DNA of 38,817 nt from a virus: positions 1-38,817 of the IMG/VR virus record IMGVR_UViG_3300044733_006041. One strand, written 5' to 3'. A model generated the notes under the pieces. It worked only from the letters and a program-made list of their open reading frames with translations, was not told where the DNA came from and made no database searches. Below, one piece after another: positions 8,819 through 17,570 of this stretch (the first letter of the stretch is position 1; each line of letters starts with the position of its first letter). The translations under genes were made by a program, and so were the position numbers.

Positions 8819-9182
8819 AAGATTTTTCTTCAATAAAACTAGATTCGCTCAGAATATTAATATCTTTTTTTATAGCAGCTCTTTTATCGTTTGTTATATA
8901 AACAGACCTAGCCAACTCTATAAATTCTTTATCAAATATTTTTTGTTTTTCTTTCAGTCTTATATGATCTTCAATATTCCATAATTCTTTATTTATTGTT
9001 TTTAAAGTAAAATAAAGCTGTTTAATTTGAATATTATCTAATAGATGTAAGCATTGTTGTTTTATGTATTCTAGTTCTTTAGTAATATTAGATAATTTAT
9101 CTGTTTCTTTGATGCAGTCGCTCTTGATTTCTAGTATTGTTAATTTATCTAAAATTTCACCATTTGATATTTGTATATTCAT
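8805..9182 (-). CDS. DUF6165-like protein
   Basis: 125 aa. The N-terminus MNIQISNGEILDKLTILEIK matches my memory of the DUF6165 pattern (S-x-G-E-L-x-D-K-x-T-I-L-E-I-K), followed by an all-helical, charged, probably coiled-coil body. I chose the ATG that overlaps the upstream TGA (ATGA) rather than a start four codons earlier. DUF6165 proteins are often found beside glycosyltransferases in polysaccharide loci, as here, but no activity is established to my knowledge. Confidence 0.65.
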   Translation of the reverse strand: MNIQISNGEILDKLTILEIKSDCIKETDKLSNITKELEYIKQQCLHLLDNIQIKQLYFTLKTINKELWNIEDHIRLKEKQKIFDKEFIELARSVYITNDKRAAIKKDINILSESSFIEEKSYEPY

Positions 9183-9823
9183 ACCACAATCCAATCTTTT
9201 TTCAAAATAAAATTGCTATGATTTTTACGTATAAAATTTTTATGATATACTAATTTGGTTTTTTTAGATGTTTCTATTCTATCTATTAGATGTATATAAG
9301 AAGAATTAATACAATGTATTTCTGTTGCATTCTGTATAAGATCTATATTATCAAAAAAATTACCATTATTACTATAATTTTTTTGTAAAGTATGATCTAT
9401 TTTTGTATAATCAAGCCTATCTATGCCATCCGAGCCCATATGACATAGAAAACCATAAGGTTCATTTGGTACAGGATTTTGTGATTTCGGTTTGTTTATG
9501 AAAAAATTATTCCAAGATAATTCGTATGGAAGACCAATTTGATAATAAAACACCTCGTCCCACATCAAATTTGAAGGAAAATTAGAATTTAATGATATTC
9601 CTAATCTAATATAGTTTGAATTTTGTAATCCAATATCGGTGGCCTCATTATCATTCTCTACACACAATATTTGTATATTAGAATTATCTTTATACATATA
9701 AGATACGTTTTGATAATTCTTATGTTTACAAAATAGTTTTATATTTTCTTTTGCCGCAATGGTTCTTATTAGTCCATTGCATATAATATGATCTCCTAAT
9801 CCTAGATGATGATGAATTATCAT
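9179..9823 (-). CDS. GT9/heptosyltransferase-like glycosyltransferase
   Basis: 214 aa, short for a GT-B enzyme. It opens with MIIHHHLGLGDHIICNGLIR, which matches the N-terminal glycine loop and start of the first helix in GT9 (ADP-heptose transferase-like) proteins. NATEIHCINSSYIHLID near 165-181 resembles the C-terminal donor-site strand in which a conserved Ser follows a short loop. It may be a reduced GT-B fold or act on a different donor. ATGA overlaps at both ends show it is embedded in the operon. Confidence 0.6.
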   Translation of the reverse strand: MIIHHHLGLGDHIICNGLIRTIAAKENIKLFCKHKNYQNVSYMYKDNSNIQILCVENDNEATDIGLQNSNYIRLGISLNSNFPSNLMWDEVFYYQIGLPYELSWNNFFINKPKSQNPVPNEPYGFLCHMGSDGIDRLDYTKIDHTLQKNYSNNGNFFDNIDLIQNATEIHCINSSYIHLIDRIETSKKTKLVYHKNFIRKNHSNFILKKDWIVV

Positions 9824-10602
9824 ATTTTATTTTTGATATTTTCTAGAATATTCTTTGCTTCATTTGGGTCTTTGCATCCATGAAAACAATAAAATTTAAC
9901 AGGGCAATTCAACTTTAAATACGATTCGTAGAGTTCAAAGCTGTTGTCTATATTATTAGATATATAATCTTTATATATAGTACTGTTTGGAAAAAAATTA
10001 TATCCTAGATCATAATTAACTTGGTATTTAGCCAATAAGCAGTTGAGTATTCCTTCGTCTTCTATGTATGGGATAGAATTATTCTTATGGAATAGATCAA
10101 TAGAATCTATGATTTCTTGTATGAAAGATTTATGATTTTTTATCACTAACCCACAAGCATATACATACTTCATGCTTGGCTGATTGGATGTAAACATATC
10201 AAGCATGTTTTTTAAATGATATTTATGTATAGGATTTTCAAAAGGATTGTGTGGATGTTTTGCAAATAGTGGGAACTGACATGAAGCTATACGATTAACA
10301 TTTTCATAGAATAATTTGTCTACTTCTGGTAGAGCAATCATATCTGCGTCTAACATTACTGTTAAGTCATAAGTACTATCTAATAGTGTTGACCATTTGT
10401 ATTTATAAAGATGGCTGTTTGTTATGATTCCAGTGTCTCTAATTTTTTTAGAAATAACTTGAGTGTTTTTAAAATCATAATCAAAATTTATACAGTTAAC
10501 AGTTATCGGATATTCGCTAAACGAGCAGATAGAGTCTATTAGAACCTCAACTAGCGACAACCAATTCCTGGTGCAGAAAGTGTTGAACCCAAAGTTGTTC
10601 AT
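9820..10602 (-). CDS. GT-A glycosyltransferase, GT8-like
   Basis: 260 aa. DLTVMLDADMIALPEVDKLF near 79-98 contains a D-x-D metal motif in the setting typical of GT8 and related nucleotide-diphospho-sugar transferases. CGLVIKNHKSFIQ near 150-162 fits the acceptor-side strand, and YCFHGCKDPNEAKNIL near the C-terminus offers the late His used as a metal ligand in GT8. No membrane segment or signal peptide. Overlaps both neighbours by ATGA. Donor and acceptor cannot be assigned. Confidence 0.7.
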   Translation of the reverse strand: MNNFGFNTFCTRNWLSLVEVLIDSICSFSEYPITVNCINFDYDFKNTQVISKKIRDTGIITNSHLYKYKWSTLLDSTYDLTVMLDADMIALPEVDKLFYENVNRIASCQFPLFAKHPHNPFENPIHKYHLKNMLDMFTSNQPSMKYVYACGLVIKNHKSFIQEIIDSIDLFHKNNSIPYIEDEGILNCLLAKYQVNYDLGYNFFPNSTIYKDYISNNIDNSFELYESYLKLNCPVKFYCFHGCKDPNEAKNILENIKNKI

Positions 10603-11249
10603 GATGTTATGTATTTCTGGTATTCTGGATGTCTATTATTGGACTCATCAAATACGTCTCCAACAAATTCTGTATTTTGTCTTGCTGTTGGAAATGGTTG
10701 TTTATCAAAAAATTCATCGTGTACTAATTTATCATCACCTATTAAAGGATACAATTCTTCTGTAAAAAATTTATAGTCAGTACCATAGTTATTTGTTTTA
10801 TTGAAAGATTCTAATAATATTTGCATAGGATATTTATTGTTATTTTTATATCCCCACATACCTCCAAGAATAGGAAATTTGTGATATGGATGATCTCTCA
10901 TAATATGAAAGGTTTTATTAGACTGTAACCATTCATCTACTGCATATTTTTCTCTCAGCGACAATCTACTATCGGTATCTCTAAAAATACTTACATTCAC
11001 ATCAATATCATACGATGCTTCGAATCTCCAAAACATACTTCTCCAATCACCTTTGACGTTTTTTTTAATAATTTGTGTATTGGAAAAAGATTCTAGTTCT
11101 TGTATTGTTTCAATTGGAACTTCCGAATCTATATAAAATCTACACATCCAATCAGAGTATATATCTTTAGCAAGTTCTGCATTTTTTATACTACCAAAAG
11201 TATATTTTGGATTATTGCCCCAAAGACTAAAGCTAATAATTTTATTCAT
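10599..11249 (-). CDS. putative GT-A-like glycosyltransferase
   Basis: 216 aa. Starts MNKIISFSLWGNNPKYTFG and continues with an R-D-T-D-S-R motif (about 89-94), resembling a DxD metal site, then RDHPYHKFPILGGMWG near 117-132. This S-L-W-G ... D-T-D-S-R ... H-P-x-H ... G-G-M-W-G combination recurs in uncharacterised proteins of bacterial capsule loci and large phages, as far as I recall. A glycosyltransferase role is inferred from the motif and neighbours and is not proven. ATGA overlaps with both flanking genes. Confidence 0.6.
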   Translation of the reverse strand: MNKIISFSLWGNNPKYTFGSIKNAELAKDIYSDWMCRFYIDSEVPIETIQELESFSNTQIIKKNVKGDWRSMFWRFEASYDIDVNVSIFRDTDSRLSLREKYAVDEWLQSNKTFHIMRDHPYHKFPILGGMWGYKNNNKYPMQILLESFNKTNNYGTDYKFFTEELYPLIGDDKLVHDEFFDKQPFPTARQNTEFVGDVFDESNNRHPEYQKYITS

Positions 11250-11803
11250 TTTACTGGATTATATACAGTAACAAAAAATTTGCCCCATATATCGTTAATT
11301 AGTTCGCTTATAAAGTTCCAATTACCACCAGCTAGTCCGCTACCGAATTTAGGACAATGAATTTCTATTTTTTCATTTTTGTTTACGAAACCAGTATTCA
11401 TATGAATATATTGAGAAACCTTATACATACTTTGTCCAAGAGCAAAATAATTCAATGGTCTGCTATTGTTGAAGTTCTTAACACCATTTTGAGCAATCAT
11501 ATTAACAAAAATTAATTTATGTCTATATTGAGGTTCCTCATAAACTTTTATAATTTGAGAATAACCTAGATTAGCAGATAAGAAGTTTCTACCAAGAAGA
11601 TGATAGTCAGCCTTGACTACCGGATATTTTTGACCAACTTGGTATGCGAATCCAGCATCAAATAGGTCGATATTATTACATACATGAGGAACAAAAACTG
11701 TTGCTCCATTTTCTTTTGAATGAACTCTTTGTTCGATTATGTCGAATATATTTTTATTTGAAAGAACATATGGTTCTTTTTTTAGCACTTTTTGATTAGG
11801 CAT
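11246..11803 (-). CDS. macro-domain protein (ADP-ribose binding)
   Basis: 185 aa, almost all one macro domain. VFVPHVCNNIDLFDAGFA (about 37-54) is the ligand-binding loop in which VNxxx usually appears, and CPKFGSGLAGGNWNFI (about 150-165) is the second, phosphate-binding loop. This resembles Poa1-like ADP-ribose-1''-phosphate phosphatases and de-ADP-ribosylases. The ATG at 11803 has AAGGA 8 nt upstream and is preferred to one two codons earlier. It may reverse host ADP-ribosylation or clear tRNA-splicing or NAD by-products. The link to the glycan operon is unclear. Confidence 0.8.
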   Translation of the reverse strand: MPNQKVLKKEPYVLSNKNIFDIIEQRVHSKENGATVFVPHVCNNIDLFDAGFAYQVGQKYPVVKADYHLLGRNFLSANLGYSQIIKVYEEPQYRHKLIFVNMIAQNGVKNFNNSRPLNYFALGQSMYKVSQYIHMNTGFVNKNEKIEIHCPKFGSGLAGGNWNFISELINDIWGKFFVTVYNPVK

Positions 11804-12032
11804 TTTCATTATCCTTTTTTCTTTCTTTTATCGCTAGTATATTACTATCTTTGTCAAAAGTAAAAAGATCAATAGGATCTATTATTTCTTCCGGGCTTAA
11901 CCATCTTCCATGTCCGGTTCTGAGATTAATACAAAGTTTTTTGCCGTCTTTTTTAAAGTCGCTAGTTGTTATAAAGTATTCATTACCTATAACAAAACAT
12001 TCTCCTGTTGATATTTCCTCTAAATATTTCAT
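11796..12032 (-). CDS. small conserved phage-type protein (78 aa)
   Basis: Compact beta-rich protein starting MKYLEEISTGECFVIGNEYF, with TTSDFKKDGKKLCINLRTG then RWLSPEEIIDPIDLF. The pattern (G-x-x-F at the start, an S-D-F-K strand, C-I-N-L, and W-L) looks like a small SH3- or OB-like domain seen in phages, but I cannot assign a function. The ATG at 12032 lies just after the upstream stop; a TTG two codons earlier would overlap it. Confidence 0.55.
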   Translation of the reverse strand: MKYLEEISTGECFVIGNEYFITTSDFKKDGKKLCINLRTGHGRWLSPEEIIDPIDLFTFDKDSNILAIKERKKDNENA

Positions 12033-12034
12033 GA

Positions 12035-12238
12035 TCAATGATTATAATATCTGTCCCAATCCTCCCATTCTTCTTCCTGATAACTTTCTTTTATTTTTTT
12101 TAGTTCTTTTTTTGATATATTTTTTCTTTTGTTTATATCATCTTCCTCAAAATAATTATCACCATTTTGGTGTTTTTTCTTAAATTTTTCTCGTCTTTTT
12201 TCTTTTTCGTTTGAAAAATCGTTATCGAAGTTATTCAT
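12035..12238 (-). CDS. small charged protein, first gene of the minus operon
   Basis: 67 aa from the ATG at 12238; longer readings would run through the promoter. It is very rich in Lys and Glu (DFSNEKEKRREKFKKKHQ, then KKELKKIKESYQEEEWEDW) and is predicted to be helical and partly disordered. No family recognised. It directly follows a strong promoter after a leader of about 25 to 30 nt without a clear Shine-Dalgarno sequence. Possibly a leader-type or regulatory protein for the glycan operon, but this is only positional inference. Confidence 0.5.
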   Translation of the reverse strand: MNNFDNDFSNEKEKRREKFKKKHQNGDNYFEEDDINKRKNISKKELKKIKESYQEEEWEDWDRYYNH

Positions 12239-12270
12239 AGTATTGTTTGTTTGACCGCTTGAACAGATGT

Positions 12271-12298
12271 ATAATACACCCAATCTCTGGTTTGTCAA
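12271..12298 (-). promoter_or_regulatory. sigma70-like promoter of the minus glycan operon
   Basis: Read on the minus strand: TTGACA (12293-12298), a 16-nt spacer, then TATTAT (12271-12276). Transcription would start near 12264 and feed the 19-gene minus operon. The -35 box matches consensus fully and the -10 box matches in four of six. Confidence 0.75.
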
Positions 12299-12321
12299 CA
12301 CTAAAATTAGCATTTCGTGTC

Positions 12322-12349
12322 TTGACAAAGATTCACATAGTACTATTAT
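12322..12349 (+). promoter_or_regulatory. sigma70-like promoter of the plus glycan operon
   Basis: TTGACA (12322-12327), a 16-nt spacer, then TATTAT (12344-12349), the same boxes and spacing as the divergent minus promoter 23 bases away. The start would be near 12356, which places the first gene's usable start codon after that point. Confidence 0.75.
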
Positions 12350-12390
12350 TGGTGCAGCTGGGTGGTATTATATTTCTTAGGTCTACAATA

Positions 12391-14046
12391 GTGATAAACT
12401 CTACTATAGTAACTGGTATATGGGATCTTAGTAGAGATTCTTTGTCTGAAGGATGGGGTAGAAATTATCAGCATTATATTGATAATTTTTCTAAATTATT
12501 ATCTTCTTTACCAGATGACACACCTTTGATGGTTTTTGGAGATCAAGAATTAGAAGATCTTGTCTTTAGGCATAGAAATAAAGAAAATACAAGATTCTAT
12601 ATACATAAAAAAGTTGATTTTGATGGAAATTTCTTTCCTTTTTTTAAACAAGTACAGCAAATAAGACAAAGTGATAATTGGTTAAATCAAGTTGGATGGT
12701 TAAGAGATAGTACTCAAGCAAAACTAGATTACTATAACCCTATGGTAATGAGCAAAATGTTTCTTTTGCATAATGCCAAGATATTTAATCCATTTAGTAC
12801 AGAGTATATATTTTGGTTGGATGGTGGAATAACTAATACTGTTCATCCTGGATATTTTAGCCATGATAAAGTTCTAAATAAATTAGAGCATATTGTTAAA
12901 AAATTTCTATTCATATGTTTTCCATATGAAACCACAACAGAAATTCATGGGTTCGATATCAATCAAATGAATCAAATTTGTGATGCTAGTGTTAACAGGG
13001 TAGCTAGGGGCGGATTTTTTGGTGGTCATATAGACTATATTTCTCAAGCTAGTAGTCTATACTATAGTTTATTGAGTCAAACTTTGAATAATAATCTTAT
13101 GGGAACTGAAGAGAGTATATTTACAATAATGACCTATAAAGATCCAGACACTTATACTTATGAACCTATTGAGTCAAATGGATTAATAAATACATTTTTT
13201 GAAAAACTTAAAAATAGCCAAACATTAATAGAAACTAAAGTTCAAAGTACCAGAAAACCTTTTAAAAATAATGATACGGTTTTATATATTAATGCTTTTA
13301 ATTCTCCAGACCAATTACAAATGGTATTAGATAGTTTTGAAAAATATGATAATAATTTTATTAAACAAACTAGTAAAATATTATTAAATAATTCGACTAA
13401 AGAAGAATTATTACCTATATATGATATAATATGCGATAAATATAATTTTAAAGAACATCTAAAATATGGAAATAAAGGAGTTTGTGGATCTCGACAGTTT
13501 GCAGCGGAACATTTTTCCGATTCTGGATCCAGATATATGATATTTTTTGAAGATGATATGCTTTTAGATTTTAATGGATTTTGTAATTTTGGTTTTAATA
13601 AAAATATTCATAATTTATTTAATCGCATTGTTAAAATAATGAAAAATGAAGAATATGATTTTCTTAAATTTACTTTTAGTGAATTCTATGGCCATAATGG
13701 AGAACAATGGAGTTGGCACAATGTTCCTGGAGAAAAAAGATTAAAATATTTTGGTCGTACTCAAAAAAAACCAAACACAAAGTTCTCTTGCATAAAATCC
13801 ATAGATGGTCTTCCTTATGCCGAGGGAGAGGTTTACTACAGTAATTGGCCTCATATTATAGATCAAGAAGGTAATCAAAAGTGTTTTCTTGATACAAAAT
13901 GGGATCATCCTTTCGAGCAAACATGGATGAGTCACATATACACTTTAACAATCGAGAATAAAGTAAAACCAGCAATTCTATTAGCTAGTCCAATAACACA
14001 TAATAGAGTCCATTTTTATGAATCAAATGAAAGAAGAGAAAATTGA
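12391..14046 (+). CDS. two-domain glycosyltransferase: HtrL/YibB-like plus GT-A-like
   Basis: 551 aa from a GTG at 12391; the open frame extends upstream but that part lies before the predicted transcription start. Residues about 1-265 resemble HtrL/YibB (STIVTGIWDLSRDS near the start, EYIFWLDGGITNTV near 146-159). The second half (about 300-551) starts VLYINAFNSPDQLQMVLDSF and has YMIFFEDDMLLDFNGF, a GT-A strand with an E-D-D metal motif. It may be a fused bifunctional enzyme making two linkages. First gene of the plus operon. The start is uncertain because the Shine-Dalgarno sequence is weak. Confidence 0.7.
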   Translation: MINSTIVTGIWDLSRDSLSEGWGRNYQHYIDNFSKLLSSLPDDTPLMVFGDQELEDLVFRHRNKENTRFYIHKKVDFDGNFFPFFKQVQQIRQSDNWLNQVGWLRDSTQAKLDYYNPMVMSKMFLLHNAKIFNPFSTEYIFWLDGGITNTVHPGYFSHDKVLNKLEHIVKKFLFICFPYETTTEIHGFDINQMNQICDASVNRVARGGFFGGHIDYISQASSLYYSLLSQTLNNNLMGTEESIFTIMTYKDPDTYTYEPIESNGLINTFFEKLKNSQTLIETKVQSTRKPFKNNDTVLYINAFNSPDQLQMVLDSFEKYDNNFIKQTSKILLNNSTKEELLPIYDIICDKYNFKEHLKYGNKGVCGSRQFAAEHFSDSGSRYMIFFEDDMLLDFNGFCNFGFNKNIHNLFNRIVKIMKNEEYDFLKFTFSEFYGHNGEQWSWHNVPGEKRLKYFGRTQKKPNTKFSCIKSIDGLPYAEGEVYYSNWPHIIDQEGNQKCFLDTKWDHPFEQTWMSHIYTLTIENKVKPAILLASPITHNRVHFYESNERREN

Positions 14047-14693
14047 TAAATAACGAAGAACTAATTAATATATTTACAAAAAATAAGTCTGTTACTTATT
14101 TTAATAAAAAATCTTCTGATGATGATCTTTTTCCATATTTAAATTATTGTTTAGATCATTCCTTAAAATTAAAAGACTATTTATTTATGGAATTAGGAGT
14201 GTTCACAGGAAATACATTTAGTTGTATAAGATCCTCACTACCAGAAGATATTAATCTATATGGTTTTGATACATTTACTGGACTACCAGAGGATTGGATG
14301 ATAAATGAAAAAGATATTCTATATACAAAAGGTACATTTGCTCTAGACTATATTCCGCATAGCACCTATAATACAGAATTTATAGTTGGAAATATAGAGA
14401 ATACAATGACTCCATTTCTTCAAAAACATGACAAAAAAATTTCTTTTGTACATTTTGATATGGATCTATATAATCCGACATTTTTTGCTTTAAAAGAAAT
14501 GCATAATTATTTTTTAAATGGTGCTGTTTTAGTATTTGATGATTTTTACAATTTACCTGGATGGGAAAATTATTCATTTAAAGCACTTTTAGACTATGTT
14601 AATTTTTATAATGTTGAATTCGAACCATTATCAACAGTAGGCTGGTACGACGGATGGGCTTCTGCTGCTATTAAAATAATAAATAGGATATAA
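14043..14693 (+). CDS. TylF/macrocin-O-methyltransferase-like enzyme, TTG start
   Basis: 216 aa class I SAM methyltransferase. FMELGVFTGNTFSCI near 48-62 is the SAM-binding loop, LYGFDTFTGLPEDW near 76-89 is characteristic of the TylF group, and VHFDMDLYNPTFFAL and VLVFDDFYNLPGW supply the metal-binding acidic residues. TylF methylates sugar hydroxyls. It begins at a TTG whose TTGA overlaps the previous stop, with GAAGAG just upstream; no ATG lies nearby in frame. Probably O-methylates a residue of the glycan made by the surrounding transferases. Confidence 0.8.
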   Translation: MINNEELINIFTKNKSVTYFNKKSSDDDLFPYLNYCLDHSLKLKDYLFMELGVFTGNTFSCIRSSLPEDINLYGFDTFTGLPEDWMINEKDILYTKGTFALDYIPHSTYNTEFIVGNIENTMTPFLQKHDKKISFVHFDMDLYNPTFFALKEMHNYFLNGAVLVFDDFYNLPGWENYSFKALLDYVNFYNVEFEPLSTVGWYDGWASAAIKIINRI

Positions 14694-14694
14694 T

Positions 14695-15969
14695 ATGAAA
14701 AATACAAAATTAAAAAACAATACTATATTTATACAAATAGCCTCTTATAGGGATCCTCAATTATTACCGACCCTTAAAGATATGCTAGAAAAAGCTAAGT
14801 ATCCAGAAAATCTAAGAATAGGAATATGTTGGCAACACTCTTCTCAAGATGAATGGGATAAACTAGACGATTATAAAAATGATTCTAGATTTAGAATTAT
14901 CGATGTTCCACACACGGATAGTCAAGGTGTATGTTGGGCAAGAAATAAGGTTCAATCCCTGTACCAAAACGAAAAATATACTTTACAACTCGATAGTCAC
15001 CATAGATTTGTACAAAATTGGGATTCTGAACTAATAGATATGCTAAAAAATCTTCAGAAAAAAGGACATAAAAAACCACTAATAACCTCTTATATTCCCA
15101 GTTTCGATCCTGACAATGATCCAGAAGCAAGAGTAAACGAACCTTGGAAAATGAATTTTGACAGATTTATACCAGAGGGAGCAGTATTCTTCCTTCCTGC
15201 TTCATTTGATAGTTCAGAAGATAAAACTAGTCCATTACCAGGTAGATTTTATAGTGCTCATTTTGCTTTTACAGTAGGAGATTTTTGTAAAGAAGTTCCT
15301 CATGATCCCAATTACTATTTTCATGGAGAAGAAATCAGTATCGCTGTTAGAGCATTTACGCACGGATACGATATTTTTCATCCTCATAAAGTACTTGTTT
15401 GGCACGAATATACAAGAAAAGGCAGAACCAAACAGTGGGACGATGATAAAATTTGGGGAGACAGAAATAGCAAGAGTCATCTAAGAAATAGAAAACTTTT
15501 TGAAATGGATGGAGAAAAAAGAGATATTGATTTTGGTCCTTATGGTTTTGGAAATGTAAGATCATTAAAAGATTATGAGTTGTATTCTGGTCTATGTTTT
15601 TCAAGAAGAGCAATTACAAAAAGAGTACAAGAACATAAACCACCACCAGATCCTGAAATAACTGATTTGGACTATGATTCTTTTCAATCTCATTTAATGA
15701 GTATATTTAAACATTGTATAGATATTCAATATGGACAAGTACCCGAGAACGATTATGATTTTTGGGCAGTTGCTTTTAAGAACGACAAGGGAGAAGACCT
15801 TTATAGAAAAGATGCAGATAAAGAAGAAATAGATAGAGTAAAAAACGATCCCGATGGATACTGTAAAATATGGAGAGAATTTCAAACTAATATTAAGCCT
15901 GTTAGCTGGATAGTTTGGCCGCATAGCATTAGTAAGGGCTGGGCTGATCCTATAATAGGATATCTATGA
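14695..15969 (+). CDS. GT60-like GlcNAc transferase (Skp1-GlcNAc transferase family)
   Basis: 424 aa. IFIQIASYRDPQLLPTL at about 11-27 and NLRIGICWQHS at about 39-50 are hallmark segments of the GT60/PF11397 GlcNAc-transferase family. TLQLDSHHRF near 96-105 carries the D-x-H metal motif, and YFHGEEISIAVRAFTHGYD near 208-226 is the catalytic-base region. Characterised members add GlcNAc to hydroxyproline of Skp1 in protists, and bacterial and viral homologues occur in surface-glycan loci. A 2OG-Fe(II) oxygenase is also encoded about 8 kb away. Good AGGATATAAT leader before the ATG. Confidence 0.85.
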   Translation: MKNTKLKNNTIFIQIASYRDPQLLPTLKDMLEKAKYPENLRIGICWQHSSQDEWDKLDDYKNDSRFRIIDVPHTDSQGVCWARNKVQSLYQNEKYTLQLDSHHRFVQNWDSELIDMLKNLQKKGHKKPLITSYIPSFDPDNDPEARVNEPWKMNFDRFIPEGAVFFLPASFDSSEDKTSPLPGRFYSAHFAFTVGDFCKEVPHDPNYYFHGEEISIAVRAFTHGYDIFHPHKVLVWHEYTRKGRTKQWDDDKIWGDRNSKSHLRNRKLFEMDGEKRDIDFGPYGFGNVRSLKDYELYSGLCFSRRAITKRVQEHKPPPDPEITDLDYDSFQSHLMSIFKHCIDIQYGQVPENDYDFWAVAFKNDKGEDLYRKDADKEEIDRVKNDPDGYCKIWREFQTNIKPVSWIVWPHSISKGWADPIIGYL

Positions 15970-16811
15970 TTAATTTAATATGGCAAACAAAAGATGGCGA
16001 TGAAACACAATTTGAATACCAGTATATTACAGAATATATATTTAAAGATATACAATATAATAAATATTTTGATAATAAATCTTATTCTACTGTATTAGAT
16101 AATTCTGTTATTATATATTCTAATAATACAAATATAATAGAAAAAAAATTTAATGATTATCTATCAAGATTTGATTCATTAAAATTCAGATATTATCTTT
16201 TACATCTCTCCAACGAAAATTTAAACCATGAAGCAGAGTATTACTCTAAAGCTCATAGAGTTTATCGTCAATATTATGACTCTACTCTTAATAAAGACAA
16301 CGTAGTTTTTATACCACTAGGATTTAAATCGGGTTATTTAAATAAAAATATTAATAATAGTTTTGTTAAACTTTATGATTTTATTTTTGTTGGACAAATT
16401 AAATCTGACAGAGAAGAACTTTGTAATATACTAAAAAATTATAAATCTTTTATTCATAATACGTATTCATGGAATTGTATATCTTCATTACCACCAGATA
16501 ATTGTTCAAAAGTTTACTCTGAAACAAAATTTGCTCCTTGTCCAATGGGCTGGGTAAATCCCGACTCTTTCAGAATTATGGAATCTTTAGAACATAATTG
16601 TATTCCAATACTTAAATCTTATTACAATAATTTTGATTATCATACAAAAGTTTGGGGAGATACTCCTATTCCACGAGTAGAATCATGGCAAGAACTAGAA
16701 AAATTTAGTAAACTTTCTGATATAGAATATCAAAAGTTACATAAGTCTGTTTTTGATTGGTACACAGAGTACAAAAGTAACTTTAGCAAACTAATAAAAT
16801 CAACATTATGA
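15966..16811 (+). CDS. exostosin (GT47)-like glycosyltransferase
   Basis: 281 aa. FIPLGFKSGY near 109-118 and FIFVGQIKSDREEL near 134-147 mark the second Rossmann half. FAPCPMGWVNPDSFRIMESLEHNCIPIL near 191-218 is the typical exostosin donor-site block (PxG.......R..E....G/NCIPV). Cytoplasmic, with no signal sequence. ATGA overlap at both ends, so translationally coupled with the GT60-like and GT2 genes. Acceptor unknown. Confidence 0.8.
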   Translation: MINLIWQTKDGDETQFEYQYITEYIFKDIQYNKYFDNKSYSTVLDNSVIIYSNNTNIIEKKFNDYLSRFDSLKFRYYLLHLSNENLNHEAEYYSKAHRVYRQYYDSTLNKDNVVFIPLGFKSGYLNKNINNSFVKLYDFIFVGQIKSDREELCNILKNYKSFIHNTYSWNCISSLPPDNCSKVYSETKFAPCPMGWVNPDSFRIMESLEHNCIPILKSYYNNFDYHTKVWGDTPIPRVESWQELEKFSKLSDIEYQKLHKSVFDWYTEYKSNFSKLIKSTL

Positions 16812-17566
16812 ATAAAAATTATAGTTTTGATATAGGAATTACCACATTTAGTTTAAGACTAGATATGCTTAAAAATCTAATAAAAGATATAAGATCTTTT
16901 ACTGATAATAATATTCTTTTATGTGTTAATGGAGAAAAAGATGGTAATTTCGACGATATGTATAGAAATTCAATATTAGATTTATCAAAAACATATAAAA
17001 ATATTTTTCCTATTTTTTTTATAGACCTAAGAGGTTTAGCAAAAATGTGGAATACAATCATAGTTCACGCTCTAAAAGACAATATTTTATTATTAAATGA
17101 TGATATAATTATACAAAGCAACAATATATTCGAAATCGTAGAACAACATATCTCTGCTAAAGAGTATAATGGACTTAGCATAATAAACGAAACTTTTTCA
17201 TTTTTTGTAGTTAATAAATATTTTATTCATGATCTAGGTTATTTCGATGAAAGACTTCTCGGTTTCGGAGAAGAAGATGGAGATATCAAGTATAGAATCA
17301 AACAAAAATATAATAAAAATATTGGTAAAATAAATTGTTCTGGTATAAATAATATTATTTCTGATATTAGGCATCCTGGTGTAAAAAACGGTATTGGTAA
17401 ATATTCTTTATTTAATAGAACCTATATATTTAATGAAAAATATAATTGTAATGGAAATATTTATTATTTTCCAGATAATATAGAGTGTGAAAAAAAAATA
17501 GAAGATTATAACTGTTATCCATATGAAAATTTTTATCTAACAAACAAACATAAATTATTTGAATGA
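16808..17566 (+). CDS. GT2-like glycosyltransferase
   Basis: 252 aa GT-A enzyme. FDIGITTFSLRLDMLKNLI starts the nucleotide-binding strand and helix, ILLLNDDIIIQ near 93-103 gives the D-D metal motif, and GFGEEDGDIKYRIKQ near 154-168 has the G-x-E-E/D-D-x-D acceptor/catalytic block shared with galactosyltransferase-type enzymes. The C-terminal 60 residues are Tyr/Asn-rich and unrecognised. ATGA overlap with the upstream gene. Confidence 0.8.
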   Translation: MNKNYSFDIGITTFSLRLDMLKNLIKDIRSFTDNNILLCVNGEKDGNFDDMYRNSILDLSKTYKNIFPIFFIDLRGLAKMWNTIIVHALKDNILLLNDDIIIQSNNIFEIVEQHISAKEYNGLSIINETFSFFVVNKYFIHDLGYFDERLLGFGEEDGDIKYRIKQKYNKNIGKINCSGINNIISDIRHPGVKNGIGKYSLFNRTYIFNEKYNCNGNIYYFPDNIECEKKIEDYNCYPYENFYLTNKHKLFE

Positions 17567-17570
17567 TAAT

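Noticed and set aside
12239-12328. Upstream extension of the small charged protein
   Set aside because: It spans the minus promoter boxes at 12271-12298.
12247-12390. N-terminal extension of the HtrL-like protein
   Set aside because: It lies across the predicted divergent promoters and before the likely transcription start, so it is unlikely to be translated.
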